The position numbers were made by a program, and so were the translations under genes. This document shows, one piece after another, positions 38,419-46,661 of a stretch of 64,000 bases of DNA (within the stretch, counting starts at the first letter, position 1; every line of letters starts with the position of its first letter). The DNA comes from Candidatus Gastranaerophilales bacterium. GTDB taxonomy: Bacteria; Cyanobacteriota; Vampirovibrionia; Gastranaerophilales; Gastranaerophilaceae. The stretch covers positions 1-64,000 of the forward strand of contig CALUPH010000001.1 of assembly GCA_944322615.1 (NCBI GenBank), in the 5' to 3' direction. A model generated the notes under the pieces. That model saw nothing but the letters and a program-made list of their open reading frames with translations. It did no database searches and was not told the origin of the DNA.

Positions 38419-38435
38419 ACAATTAGTTTATTATA
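38419..38435 (-). promoter_or_regulatory. -10 box close to the lepA start
   Basis: Minus-strand TATAAT at 38435-38430. The predicted start gives a leader of about 5 nt without a ribosome-binding site. Confidence 0.45.
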
Positions 38436-38472
38436 GAAAAACTCTTTTGCCAATATTTGACAATAAATTTTC

Positions 38473-39045
38473 CTAATAATAAGTTTTACTGCTGAATTCT
38501 ATATGTTCATCCTTTGCCGGTACCACAAATTTGGAGAAAAAATTTAATGCTTCAGGTACTCTTTTTACAATTCCTGACCACATATCAACAACTACAGCAT
38601 CATCGCCCCAAGTTTTTGGTTCCTTTACATCCATATCTTGAGAAGCACCTACAAGACAAAATGTATGTCCTCCTGTTACGTAATGGTAGCCTTTTCCTGC
38701 TCTACATATATCCATTTGAACTATTTTATTTACAATACCTTCTTTATCTAATTTTATACTTACCAATACAGCTTGTTCGCCACAATTTCCAGTACCTGTT
38801 TCTTTTACAGCATTTTCTATAGCATCTTTTTCTGAATATCCATGGCGTTTATACTCATCAACACGATATCTAGTTTTAGATATACCGTCTTCTAATTCTT
38901 CTCTTTCTTTTCTATCTTCACCTTTTTCAAATATATCATAATACGTATTAGACCTTATCCCGTTAGGAAAGTCTCTTTTTACCGCGTTTATGGCTTGACA
39001 ACCATATAATATATTTTCTTTAAGACCACAGAATGATATACACAT
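38473..39045 (-). CDS. Cytosolic cysteine-protease/transglutaminase-like protein, unknown substrate
   Basis: 190 residues without a signal peptide. A Cys-His-Asp order typical of papain-like and transglutaminase-like enzymes is seen: Cys88 in GTGNCGEQAVL, His127 in TGGHTFCLVG and Asp154 in VVDMWSG. The spacing and the NCGE and GGHxF contexts resemble deamidase or protease effector domains, but I cannot name a family. It has its own promoter (TTGACA, 39084-39079) between the clpX terminator and its start. Confidence 0.7.
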   Translation of the reverse strand: MCISFCGLKENILYGCQAINAVKRDFPNGIRSNTYYDIFEKGEDRKEREELEDGISKTRYRVDEYKRHGYSEKDAIENAVKETGTGNCGEQAVLVSIKLDKEGIVNKIVQMDICRAGKGYHYVTGGHTFCLVGASQDMDVKEPKTWGDDAVVVDMWSGIVKRVPEALNFFSKFVVPAKDEHIEFSSKTYY

Positions 39046-39055
39046 AACATTTTAT

Positions 39056-39084
39056 ATAAAACACCTGAATATTATTTTTGTCAA
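39056..39084 (-). promoter_or_regulatory. Promoter of the Cys-His-Asp protein gene
   Basis: TTGACA at 39084-39079, 17-bp spacer, TTTTAT at 39061-39056. The predicted start is about 4 nt before the ATG. Confidence 0.5.
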
Positions 39085-39086
39085 TA

Positions 39087-39116
39087 AAAAAACCTCTATA
39101 ATATAGAGGTTTTTTA
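39087..39116. terminator. Terminator of the tig-clpP-clpX operon
   Basis: Stem CCTCTATA/TATAGAGG (39093-39109) flanked by A-run and T-run. On the minus strand it ends the clp operon. Confidence 0.8.
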
Positions 39117-39133
39117 TAATTTATATTTTATGA

Positions 39134-40483
39134 TTATGCTATCTCTTCATTTTGTTTTAATTGAGGATTAATAACACCATCATTTTTTTCATCCTTCTTT
39201 GTTGGAAGTTTGATTAATTCAGCAACACCTTCATTCTTTTTCTTCACCATGTCTGCTGTTACAGTAAATTCTTTTACATCTTCTTGTGAAGGAATTGCAT
39301 ACATTATATCCATCATTATTTCTTCAACAATAGAACGAAGAGCTCTGGCACCTGTTTTACGTTTAATTGCTTCAGATGCAATTAAATCAATAGCTTCAGG
39401 CTCAAATTTCAACTCAACGCCATCCATACCCAATAAACATTGATATTGTTTTAATAAAGCATTTTTTGGCTGAGTTAAAATATTCTTTAATGTCGCTTCA
39501 TCTAATGGATCTAAAACGGCATATACAGGAATTCTTCCTATAAATTCAGGTATTAATCCGAATTTAAGCAAATCTTCAGGTTGAAGTTTCTTTAATAGCT
39601 TTGCAGCCTCAAGTTCTTTTTCTGCTTGAGTTTTTGCTCTATCAGCCCCAAAACCTATTGTAGTAGATTCACCTGCTCTTCTTTCAACAATTTTATCAAG
39701 TCCAACAAATGCACCGCCAACAATAAACAATATGTTTGCAGTATTTATTTGAATGAACTCTTGATGAGGATGTTTTCTTCCGCCTTGAGGAGGAACATTT
39801 GCAACAGTACCTTCAATCATCTTTAATAATGCTTGTTGAACACCTTCACCTGAAACATCTCTGGTTATACTTGTATTTTCTGATTTTCTTGATATTTTAT
39901 CAATTTCATCTATATATATAATACCCTTTTCAGCTTTTTGAGCATCAAAATCAGCATTTTGATAAAGTCTTAAAAGAATATTCTCAACATCATCACCAAC
40001 ATAACCAGCTTCTGTTAAAGTCGTAGCATCAGCAATAGCAAAAGGTACATCAAGCATCTTAGCAAGAGTTTGTGCTAGCAATGTTTTACCGCTTCCTGTT
40101 GGACCTACAAGTAAAATATTACTCTTTTGAATTTCAACTTTTTGCTCATCGCCTGTTTCAGAAGCATTATGCGCAAGTCTTTTATAATGATTATATACGG
40201 CAACCGATAATGCTTTTTTTGCATCATCTTGACCTATAATGAATTCATCAAGATACTGTTTAATTTCATGAGGCTTTGGCACCTTTTTTAAATCAGTTTC
40301 TTTTGTTTCTGTTTCTTCAGGCTTTTCTTTATTTTCAAGAAACTCTTCGTCTAAAATTTCATTACACAGTTCAACACACTCATCACAGATATATACATCA
40401 GGACCTGCAATAAGTTTCTTTACCTGTTCTTGCGTTTTACCGCAAAATGAACATTTTAAACGACTGTCATCATGAACTGCCAT
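39134..40483 (-). CDS. clpX: ATP-dependent protease ATP-binding subunit ClpX
   Basis: 449 residues. N-terminal zinc-binding domain CSFCG...[11 protein letters not shown]+ core with Walker [13 protein letters not shown], Walker [10 protein letters not shown]; the [13 protein letters not shown] loop of ClpX is present. It unfolds tagged proteins and feeds ClpP. The C-terminus has a charged 25-residue tail with Lys/Asn. Third gene of tig-clpP-clpX, 3 bp after clpP. Confidence 0.97.
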   Translation of the reverse strand: MAVHDDSRLKCSFCGKTQEQVKKLIAGPDVYICDECVELCNEILDEEFLENKEKPEETETKETDLKKVPKPHEIKQYLDEFIIGQDDAKKALSVAVYNHYKRLAHNASETGDEQKVEIQKSNILLVGPTGSGKTLLAQTLAKMLDVPFAIADATTLTEAGYVGDDVENILLRLYQNADFDAQKAEKGIIYIDEIDKISRKSENTSITRDVSGEGVQQALLKMIEGTVANVPPQGGRKHPHQEFIQINTANILFIVGGAFVGLDKIVERRAGESTTIGFGADRAKTQAEKELEAAKLLKKLQPEDLLKFGLIPEFIGRIPVYAVLDPLDEATLKNILTQPKNALLKQYQCLLGMDGVELKFEPEAIDLIASEAIKRKTGARALRSIVEEIMMDIMYAIPSQEDVKEFTVTADMVKKKNEGVAELIKLPTKKDEKNDGVINPQLKQNEEIA

Positions 40484-40486
40484 TAA

Positions 40487-41095
40487 TTATATCTCCTGCT
40501 TTGGTTTTGGTTGTGTGTTTACAGTTACAACTTTATCAATCATTCCGTATTCTAATGCTTCTTCAGGAGTCATGATATAGTCTCTGTCTGTATCTTTTTC
40601 AATCTTCTTAATAGATTGACCTGTATTCTTAGCTAAAATTTCATTTAATGATTTCTTAATTCTGATAATTTCAGCTGCTTGAATTTCAATATCCGTAGCT
40701 TGACCTTGAGCACCGCCTAAAGGTTGGTGAATTAATACTCTTGAATGCGGCAAAGCCATTCTTTTTCCGGGAGTACCTGATGATAATAAGAATGCACCCA
40801 TTGATGCAGCTTGTCCCAAACAAATTGTGGATACATCTGCTCTAATATGCTGCATTGTATCATATATTGCAAAACCTGCTGTTACACTACCACCCGGAGA
40901 GTTAATGTATAACATAATATCCTTTTCCGGATTTTCGCTATCTAACAATAGTAACTGTGCAACTATTAAGTTTGCTACCATATCATCAATAGGAGTACCA
41001 AGAAAGATTATTCTTTCTCTCAACAATCTTGAGAAAATATCAAATGATCTTTCTCCTCTGCTTGATTGTTCTATTACTACGGGTACAAAACTCAT
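40487..41095 (-). CDS. clpP: ATP-dependent Clp protease proteolytic subunit
   Basis: 202 residues. Catalytic Ser98 in [11 protein letters not shown], His123 in [14 protein letters not shown]; the Asp comes near the DRDYIM region. Length and helical end are typical. Forms the tetradecameric chamber with ClpX. Preceded by AGGGA and 23 bp after tig. Confidence 0.97.
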   Translation of the reverse strand: MSFVPVVIEQSSRGERSFDIFSRLLRERIIFLGTPIDDMVANLIVAQLLLLDSENPEKDIMLYINSPGGSVTAGFAIYDTMQHIRADVSTICLGQAASMGAFLLSSGTPGKRMALPHSRVLIHQPLGGAQGQATDIEIQAAEIIRIKKSLNEILAKNTGQSIKKIEKDTDRDYIMTPEEALEYGMIDKVVTVNTQPKPKQEI

Positions 41096-41118
41096 ATTTT
41101 TTCCCTTTCTAACCTATG

Positions 41119-42417
41119 TTATTTTTTATAATTTACTTTTGCATTTTCAATTAATAACTGAGTAACTTTTTCAGTTATTATTTGTTGATTTATTGAATGC
41201 AATAAATTAACATTCTTTTGAATTTCAGCAACAATATTTTCTGTAGTTGTACGATAAATATTTGCCAAATCTCCAATTTTCTTTTGAATATCTTCAGAAG
41301 TAACTGTTATTTTTTCTTCTTGAGCAATTTTTCCGACAATTAATGATGTTTTAATTCTCTTAACAGCTTCTTCTTTCATTTGTTCGTATATCTTTTGATG
41401 TCCTTCTTTTTCAAGCATTTCATCAAAATTACCGCCTTGCATATTAATTCTTTGCTTAAATTCACCCATCAAAGCTTGAATTTCACGGTTAATCATTGTT
41501 TCTTGAATATCAATATTAGTGTTTTCTAATAAAGTATCAAATATTTTATTAGCAACTCTCTTTTCATTTTCAACTTTTACGCTATTATCAAGATATTTTT
41601 GAATATCTTCTTTTAAAGCATCTAATGTTTCAAACTTAGGATTTACTTTTTTAGCCAATTCATCATTTATTTCATGAAGAACCTTTTCTTTTATTGAATT
41701 TATTTTGATATTAAATTCAGCAGGTTTACCTTTCAATTTTTCATCATGATATTCAGATGGGAAGGTAACATTAATTTTGAATTCTTCACCAATTGAATGA
41801 TCAACCAATTGTTCAGCAAAACCTGCAATAAAATTAGAATGACCTAAATCTAACACATAATTTTTAGCAGATCCGCCTTTGATTTCTTCTCCGTCAACAT
41901 AACCGTCAAAATCAATATTTACTAAATCTGTTGATTTTGTTTTTCTGTCTGTAATTTCATTCAAAGTTGAAAATCTGTCAGCTAAACGTTCAAGTTCTTG
42001 GTCAATAGCATTTTCTTCATTTTTATATTCTTCAACTTCAATTGCCATACCTTTATAGTCATCTAATTTAACTTCAGGTTTTAATTCAAATTTAGCAACA
42101 ACCTTTAATGTTTTATCATCTGCAAATTCAAAAGATTCAATTGCAGGTGCTGATACCAAATCAAATTTATTTTCTTCTATAGTATTTTCAAATATTGTTG
42201 GAAGCACACTATCCAAAACTTCTCTTTCAATTGCTGCTATTCCAACATATTTTTCTAAAATATTTTTTGGAGCCTTTCCTTGTCTAAAGCCTGGAACATT
42301 AACTCTTTTAGCAAGTTTCTTACAAGCTTTATCATATTCAAAAGAAGTAACTGAAGATTCAACTTCAATATTTAACTTAACTTCATTGTTTTCTAACTTT
42401 TCAATTGTAACTGTCAT
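41119..42417 (-). CDS. tig: Trigger factor
   Basis: 432 residues. N-terminal ribosome-binding domain with VPGFRQGKAPKNILEK, the central FKBP-like PPIase domain (GSAKNYVLDLGHSNFI), and the helical C-terminal arms. It is a ribosome-bound chaperone for nascent chains. Heads the tig-clpP-clpX operon. AAGGTGAT before the ATG; the promoter carries an extended -10 and a dyad just downstream. Confidence 0.96.
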   Translation of the reverse strand: MTVTIEKLENNEVKLNIEVESSVTSFEYDKACKKLAKRVNVPGFRQGKAPKNILEKYVGIAAIEREVLDSVLPTIFENTIEENKFDLVSAPAIESFEFADDKTLKVVAKFELKPEVKLDDYKGMAIEVEEYKNEENAIDQELERLADRFSTLNEITDRKTKSTDLVNIDFDGYVDGEEIKGGSAKNYVLDLGHSNFIAGFAEQLVDHSIGEEFKINVTFPSEYHDEKLKGKPAEFNIKINSIKEKVLHEINDELAKKVNPKFETLDALKEDIQKYLDNSVKVENEKRVANKIFDTLLENTNIDIQETMINREIQALMGEFKQRINMQGGNFDEMLEKEGHQKIYEQMKEEAVKRIKTSLIVGKIAQEEKITVTSEDIQKKIGDLANIYRTTTENIVAEIQKNVNLLHSINQQIITEKVTQLLIENAKVNYKK

Positions 42418-42479
42418 CTTATATCACCTTTTCTATTCTATATTGATTTTACACATGCCCTTTACAGACAGAATAACCA

Positions 42480-42494
42480 TCTAACTATGTTAGA
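42480..42494. promoter_or_regulatory. Dyad at the tig promoter, possible operator
   Basis: TCTAAC-TAT-GTTAGA, perfect 6-bp arms, immediately downstream of the tig -10 box. Confidence 0.4.
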
Positions 42495-42521
42495 TTATAA
42501 CATAAATATATTTCTTTCAAG
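42494..42521 (-). promoter_or_regulatory. Promoter of the tig-clpP-clpX operon
   Basis: Minus strand: CTTGAA/TTGAAA near 42521-42515, 15-16 bp spacer, TATAAT (42499-42494) with an upstream TG (extended -10). Confidence 0.65.
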
Positions 42522-42563
42522 TTAAATAGACGATTTAGAGGAGTCTTGAAAAAATAGCCAACG

Positions 42564-42608
42564 TGTTTATAAACATATGTGCTATAATAAACTTGTACAC
42601 ATGTACAA
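42564..42608 (+). promoter_or_regulatory. Promoter of the POTRA-protein gene with two palindromes
   Basis: Extended -10 TGCTATAAT with TATAAT at 42583-42588. Palindrome TGTTTATAAACA at 42564-42575 overlaps the -35 position; palindrome TTGTACA-CA-TGTACAA at 42593-42608 covers the expected transcription start and reaches the ribosome-binding site. Confidence 0.6.
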
Positions 42609-42619
42609 AAGGGGTATTT

Positions 42620-43108
42620 ATGAAAAAAGCATTTATTTTATTTACTTTATTAAGTTTAACAGCAAATATATCTTTTGCTTCTGCCTTCGGCGGTTATGAT
42701 GCAGGTGCCGTGAACAGCCAATATATGAGAGATTTAAGAACCCATGAAGCTATTACCCGAGCAAAAAACAAAAGTGCAATTGTTACTACAAACAAGCAGA
42801 CTCCTTTACAACAAAGAGAAATGCAAGAACAAAGAGATAAAATTATAAATGCAGATATTAAAACAATCACATTTGTGAACAATGCTTCAATTTCTTCAAG
42901 TGATTTATTAAAGGCAGTTTCTGACAAACTGAATATGCCAATGTCAGCTGAAAATATTGCTTCAATAAGAAAAGACATTATGAAATATTATCAAGACAGA
43001 GGTTTCTATTCTGCAGTTGCTATAGTAGCCGCTCAAGATAGTGAAACTGGCGAAGTCGTTATTGAAATCAAAGAAGGCGGCAGAAACTCTATTACAGTTC
43101 AAGAATAA
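42620..43108 (+). CDS. Exported stand-alone POTRA-domain protein
   Basis: 162 residues from ATG 42620, chosen for the AAAAGGGG site; an in-frame ATG lies 57 bp upstream with no such site. Signal peptide ends near ISFASA (residues 1-21). A Gln/Arg-rich linker (30-75) leads to a POTRA-like unit (80-153): IKTITFVNN, then a helix, KYYQDRGFYSAVA, then EVVIEIKEGG. POTRA domains act in outer-membrane protein assembly or two-partner secretion, but no beta-barrel follows here. Its role could be as a periplasmic accessory to an unlinked BamA/TpsB protein (inference). Confidence 0.78.
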   Translation: MKKAFILFTLLSLTANISFASAFGGYDAGAVNSQYMRDLRTHEAITRAKNKSAIVTTNKQTPLQQREMQEQRDKIINADIKTITFVNNASISSSDLLKAVSDKLNMPMSAENIASIRKDIMKYYQDRGFYSAVAIVAAQDSETGEVVIEIKEGGRNSITVQE

Positions 43109-43179
43109 TTTCTTTTTATAAACAAACAAGATATAACTATTTATCATAAACAAAAGCATAATTCTTTACATATAAAAAA

Positions 43180-43227
43180 CCCGTAAACTAATAAAAATAC
43201 ATATCAATGTGTTCTATAGTTTACGGG
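43180..43227 (+). promoter_or_regulatory. Inverted repeat that overlaps the ribosome-binding site of the next gene
   Basis: Arms CCCGTAAACTA (43180-43190) and TAGTTTACGGG (43217-43227) are perfect 11-bp complements with a 26-nt loop. The 3' arm contains the first GGG of the Shine-Dalgarno GGGAAG (43225-43230). No T-run follows. Confidence 0.6.
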
Positions 43228-43237
43228 AAGTGTGTTT

Positions 43238-43729
43238 ATGGGCAAACAGCCGAAATTTCTGCCTATTGTTTTTATCTGGATTATTTTTATATTTTTTGCA
43301 GCTAACACTACATTAGCTTTCGAATATGAAAATACTGCCGATAACCCTCGATTGGTTAACTTAACACCCCAACAATTTCGTGCACTTAATACAATTGAAA
43401 AAAGAATATACAGTAATTCTTTTGACAGCGAAAATACTATAGACAGAATAGAAAGACTTGAACTGGACTTGTTCAATGAAATACAAAAAGGTACTCCTAC
43501 TCAAAGAATAAATTCTCTTAAACTTGAAAGTTCAAGAGTTGCTTTAAGAGGAACACCTATGACACCAATGATGGATTCAAGCTTCAACTCAAAATATATA
43601 AATCCCAGAGGCGAAGGAACTTATTATGATGATGTAGGAATAATAGATGGACTAATCCGCGTATGGTGGCCTGATTTTTATGCAAGCATAACTGAATATA
43701 GAAAATACAAAGAAGCTAATTTCTATTAA
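43238..43729 (+). CDS. Small exported protein of unknown function
   Basis: 163 residues from ATG 43238; a GTG at 43232 is only one base from the GGGAAG site. Signal peptide (about 1-28, ending NTTLA). The mature part has a conserved-looking block NLTPQQFRALNTIEKRIYSNSF followed by RIERLELDLFNEIQKGTPTQRINSL, then PRGEGTYYDDVGIID and a tail. The LTPQQ and RIERLE segments resemble small domains found repeatedly in secreted proteins of the Melainabacteria/Cyanobacteria group (recall, unverified). The 3' end overlaps the convergent prepilin gene by 4 bp. Confidence 0.65.
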   Translation: MGKQPKFLPIVFIWIIFIFFAANTTLAFEYENTADNPRLVNLTPQQFRALNTIEKRIYSNSFDSENTIDRIERLELDLFNEIQKGTPTQRINSLKLESSRVALRGTPMTPMMDSSFNSKYINPRGEGTYYDDVGIIDGLIRVWWPDFYASITEYRKYKEANFY

Positions 43730-44565
43730 ATGTTAAGTAATCCTGCTATCCAATCTCTTATCCAATTGAGAAAATCGTTCCAGCTTGGCCATTTACTAGG
43801 ATCCCACTGATCATACCAAGGACTGTCTTCATCCGGCACATTCGAATCATCATCAGGAGTTGGAACATCACCATCATAATCAGGTGGTATTACAGGTTTA
43901 TCATCATCTACATTTTCATTTCCACCAGAGGGTTTTGTTGAATCTTCATTATCTGAATCACTACCAGAATTTGAATTATCAAGTTCAAAAGATAATGTTT
44001 TCTCATACATAACCTGCTGAGTAGGTGCACCATAAGGAACAACTTTCTGTGAATATATTTGAGCTTGATAAATATCTTTAGGACGTTGATATGATGTTGT
44101 CGCTCTATTTGGCTTTCTAACCCCATTAACATCTATCCAAATATTAGGTCCTTCAGAAAGTATACAAGGCGTTATATTGTGTATATCGCATGGCATTCCC
44201 TTTGCATCACTGTATGCGGAAGAATAATTATTAACACAAAAAATAATACCGTCATCTGTTGTAAAAACAGTTCCATCACAATCTGAAGATGTAAATTCAG
44301 ACTCACCATCTATAACATTCATACGTTTTGAAAAAATTTCATCTACAATCAACTCTGCAGAAGTATAATCATGAGAAGATAAACCTGTTAAAGCATAATT
44401 AAGTGCCAATGCTTGATTCAAACCCGAAATAGCTTTTTTTAATGCACTTCTGTACTCTTGTGCATTAGTGTGATTCATAAGAGCAGGAACAACCATTGCT
44501 GCCAAAACTCCTATTATCACCAAAGTTATAAGAACCTCTGATAAAGTAAAAGCAAATTTTCTCAT
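43726..44565 (-). CDS. Type IV prepilin-like protein with acidic C-terminal tail
   Basis: 279 residues. N-terminus RKFAFTLSEVLITLVIIG is a class III prepilin signal: cleavage before Phe and the Glu5-type position. The hydrophobic helix and following coil resemble pseudopilins. The globular part has pairs of cysteines. The last 80 residues are very rich in Asp, Pro, Ser and Gly (PDYDGDVPTPDDDSNVPDED), ending with a Trp-rich segment; this tail is missing in the homologue at 52124. GGGAAG before the ATG. Likely assembled or exported by a type II/IV pilus-type machine that is not in this window. Confidence 0.85.
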   Translation of the reverse strand: MRKFAFTLSEVLITLVIIGVLAAMVVPALMNHTNAQEYRSALKKAISGLNQALALNYALTGLSSHDYTSAELIVDEIFSKRMNVIDGESEFTSSDCDGTVFTTDDGIIFCVNNYSSAYSDAKGMPCDIHNITPCILSEGPNIWIDVNGVRKPNRATTSYQRPKDIYQAQIYSQKVVPYGAPTQQVMYEKTLSFELDNSNSGSDSDNEDSTKPSGGNENVDDDKPVIPPDYDGDVPTPDDDSNVPDEDSPWYDQWDPSKWPSWNDFLNWIRDWIAGLLNI

Positions 44566-44772
44566 TTAATCTTCCCATTAACTTACACTTATTGATAGTA
44601 ACATTTATAAACCAATTTTTGCAAAAAATATTTATAAATATTACATCTTACACAAAGTTTTCATTGAATACCTTTTATTTTTAGTATCGTTAGACATATA
44701 ATTAAATTTATATCAGGTTAAGAAATATAACTTAAAAAAATATATTTATACATCTTAACTTTATATTTCTTT

Positions 44773-46017
44773 TCATACTTTTTTTCTAACAACTAAAGCA
44801 TTATTTATTGCTACAGAAGTTTTAATATTACTTCCTGTATATATTTTTCCGTCAACATACATAACTGTAGAACTACCACCATCCAAGTTAATAGCCTCAT
44901 AACAACCAAGTTGTTTCATTAACTTAGCAAGCTCTTTTAAAGTAACACCGGTACTGCCTTCTTTTCTTCCGTCTACCGTGACCATTATAAGTACATTATC
45001 CTTAGTATATCCTATAGCAGTTCTCGGATTTCTTCCTGCTATTGCATTTAATTTTTCACTAGATACATCAAGGAAAATTTCTCCATCCTTCATTAAATAT
45101 GGACCACCACTTATTAAATGCTCAATATTACTCCATCTTGGCGAAAGTGAATAATCTATTTTAACTTTATCTCCTGCTTTAATATCAGCTAAAATATCTT
45201 TAGGGGCAGAAATAACATATCCGTCTATAGGTATAAAAATCGAAGTAGATGATTTTGTAATAACTTTATCATCCTTTATTGCAATATGTATTGACGGAGT
45301 TTTTGTCTTAGGAGACTTCTCGCCCCATTTAGATGTATATATAAGTACATTTGAAGCTAACATCCTCGGTTGATTTATATTATCAATTTTTATTGTTTTA
45401 CCTTTAGTTTTAATTTCACCATTAAATGATATTCTGGATGTTTCAAATGAATCTTCCCCAATTCCTAACCCGACTCTTTCATATATCGGGCCTGAAATTA
45501 TTTCATTATTTATAACTAAAGCTCCTAATGGTGTTCCCGTATCTTGTTTAAAGTATGTACCATTTATAGCCAATATAGCACCATTTAGCATAGCAATATT
45601 ATTAATTTTTGCTCTTGAGTGCATTTTATCTGAACCCATCTGAGGAATTATTTCTATATTTTTATTTATATTCCTGTTTATTTCCGCAACATTAATCTTT
45701 ACTCTTCTGGAATTTATATATTTAACAATTGGAACATAAACAACACCGTCATCCACCTTAGTAATTTTTTGATTAGGATATTTTTCTTTTAAATCTTCAG
45801 CCCACTTTTTTTGCAATAAAAAAAGAGCATCATCAGATTGCTCTTTATACATAGTATTTTCTTGTATATAACCTCTTAAAATTGTTCTCGCCTCATACGC
45901 ATCAAGCGGCATATTATATCCGGAGAAAACAGCTAATGCCATTATTACCAAACCAAGCTTCAAGACCATTTTCTCGGAACAAAATATTCTTCTTTCTGCC
46001 AGTGCTTCTGCGTACAT
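44773..46017 (-). CDS. Phosphodiester glycosidase (NAGPA/DUF2233) domain protein
   Basis: 414 residues. A hydrophobic signal segment (about 18-36) is followed by a long N-terminal region and the NAGPA-type domain (about 150-414), with GRNPRTAIGYTKDN, TVDGRKEGSTGVTL, the conserved NLDGGSSTVMYVDG and a C-terminal IKTSVAINNALVV. Members remove sugar phosphodiester caps or act on cell-surface glycans; the substrate here is unknown. AAGGAA lies before the ATG. Stands alone. Confidence 0.85.
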   Translation of the reverse strand: MYAEALAERRIFCSEKMVLKLGLVIMALAVFSGYNMPLDAYEARTILRGYIQENTMYKEQSDDALFLLQKKWAEDLKEKYPNQKITKVDDGVVYVPIVKYINSRRVKINVAEINRNINKNIEIIPQMGSDKMHSRAKINNIAMLNGAILAINGTYFKQDTGTPLGALVINNEIISGPIYERVGLGIGEDSFETSRISFNGEIKTKGKTIKIDNINQPRMLASNVLIYTSKWGEKSPKTKTPSIHIAIKDDKVITKSSTSIFIPIDGYVISAPKDILADIKAGDKVKIDYSLSPRWSNIEHLISGGPYLMKDGEIFLDVSSEKLNAIAGRNPRTAIGYTKDNVLIMVTVDGRKEGSTGVTLKELAKLMKQLGCYEAINLDGGSSTVMYVDGKIYTGSNIKTSVAINNALVVRKKV

Positions 46018-46100
46018 GATTAATGTTCCTTATACTACAATTGTAACATATTTTCATGTTTTTTTCAAGTGCTGATAACGACTTTATTAAGAAAAAAGAG

Positions 46101-46106
46101 TATAAT
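46101..46106 (+). promoter_or_regulatory. -10 box of the C_GCAxxG_C_C gene
   Basis: TATAAT about 27 bp before the ATG, followed by the strong ribosome-binding site GGAGG (46120-46124). Confidence 0.5.
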
Positions 46107-46132
46107 TAATATAAAAGTCGGAGGATTTTCAA

Positions 46133-46540
46133 ATGAAAGAGAAGGCAATAAAACACTTTAAAGAAGGATATTCTTGTTCTGAATCTGTTGTTCAAGCAGC
46201 TATTGATAAAGGCTATGCACCAAAGGAACTTTTAAGCGTAGCAACACCATTCTGTGGCGGAATGGGTATAAGATGCTTATGTGGAGCTGTAGCAGGTTCT
46301 CAAATTATAATAGGTTCAATGTTTGGAAAAAATGAAGAACGAGATGGAAAAAAAGCAAGAGCATTAGCAAAACAATTTAATGAAAAATTTGCAGAAAAAT
46401 ACAAAGTTAACTGCTGTAAAGTTTTATCTGCAGGATATGAATTTTCTTCACCAGAAAGGCGTGAACATTGCTGCAGTATGGTAGAAGATTGCAGTATTCT
46501 TTTAGAAGAACTATTAAAAGAAAACCTTGTAAAGGCATAA
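46133..46540 (+). CDS. C_GCAxxG_C_C family redox-type protein
   Basis: 135 residues. Cysteine pattern of the family: YSCSESV, FCGGMG, CLCGAVAG, NCCK and EHCC. The small helical protein is probably cytosolic and is often found beside thiol or metal-related genes; biochemical function is not established. GGAGG precedes the ATG. It stands between two promoters, with no operon partner. Confidence 0.85.
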   Translation: MKEKAIKHFKEGYSCSESVVQAAIDKGYAPKELLSVATPFCGGMGIRCLCGAVAGSQIIIGSMFGKNEERDGKKARALAKQFNEKFAEKYKVNCCKVLSAGYEFSSPERREHCCSMVEDCSILLEELLKENLVKA

Positions 46541-46629
46541 CATCAGAGAAGATAAACAAAATAAGATGATATATGTTAAATCAATTTACGAACTTACGGT
46601 TTAGCAATATAAAATGATTTTGTTTGTTT

Positions 46630-46635
46630 TATAAT
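46630..46635 (+). promoter_or_regulatory. -10 box of obg
   Basis: TATAAT in TTTATAATAAAAC, 26 bp before the ATG. Its surroundings resemble those of the -10 boxes at 54867 and 42583. Confidence 0.5.
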
Positions 46636-46661
46636 AAAACGTACTTGAAGAAAGAAATGGT

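Noticed and set aside
38514-38822. Plus-strand 102-residue frame opposite the Cys-His-Asp gene
   Set aside because: Its composition (Leu/Gln/Tyr runs) is that of an antisense shadow, and the minus-strand frame has a promoter and a catalytic triad.
43204-43476. Minus-strand 90-residue frame across the small exported protein gene
   Set aside because: The plus-strand frame has a signal peptide and ribosome-binding site; the minus frame does not.
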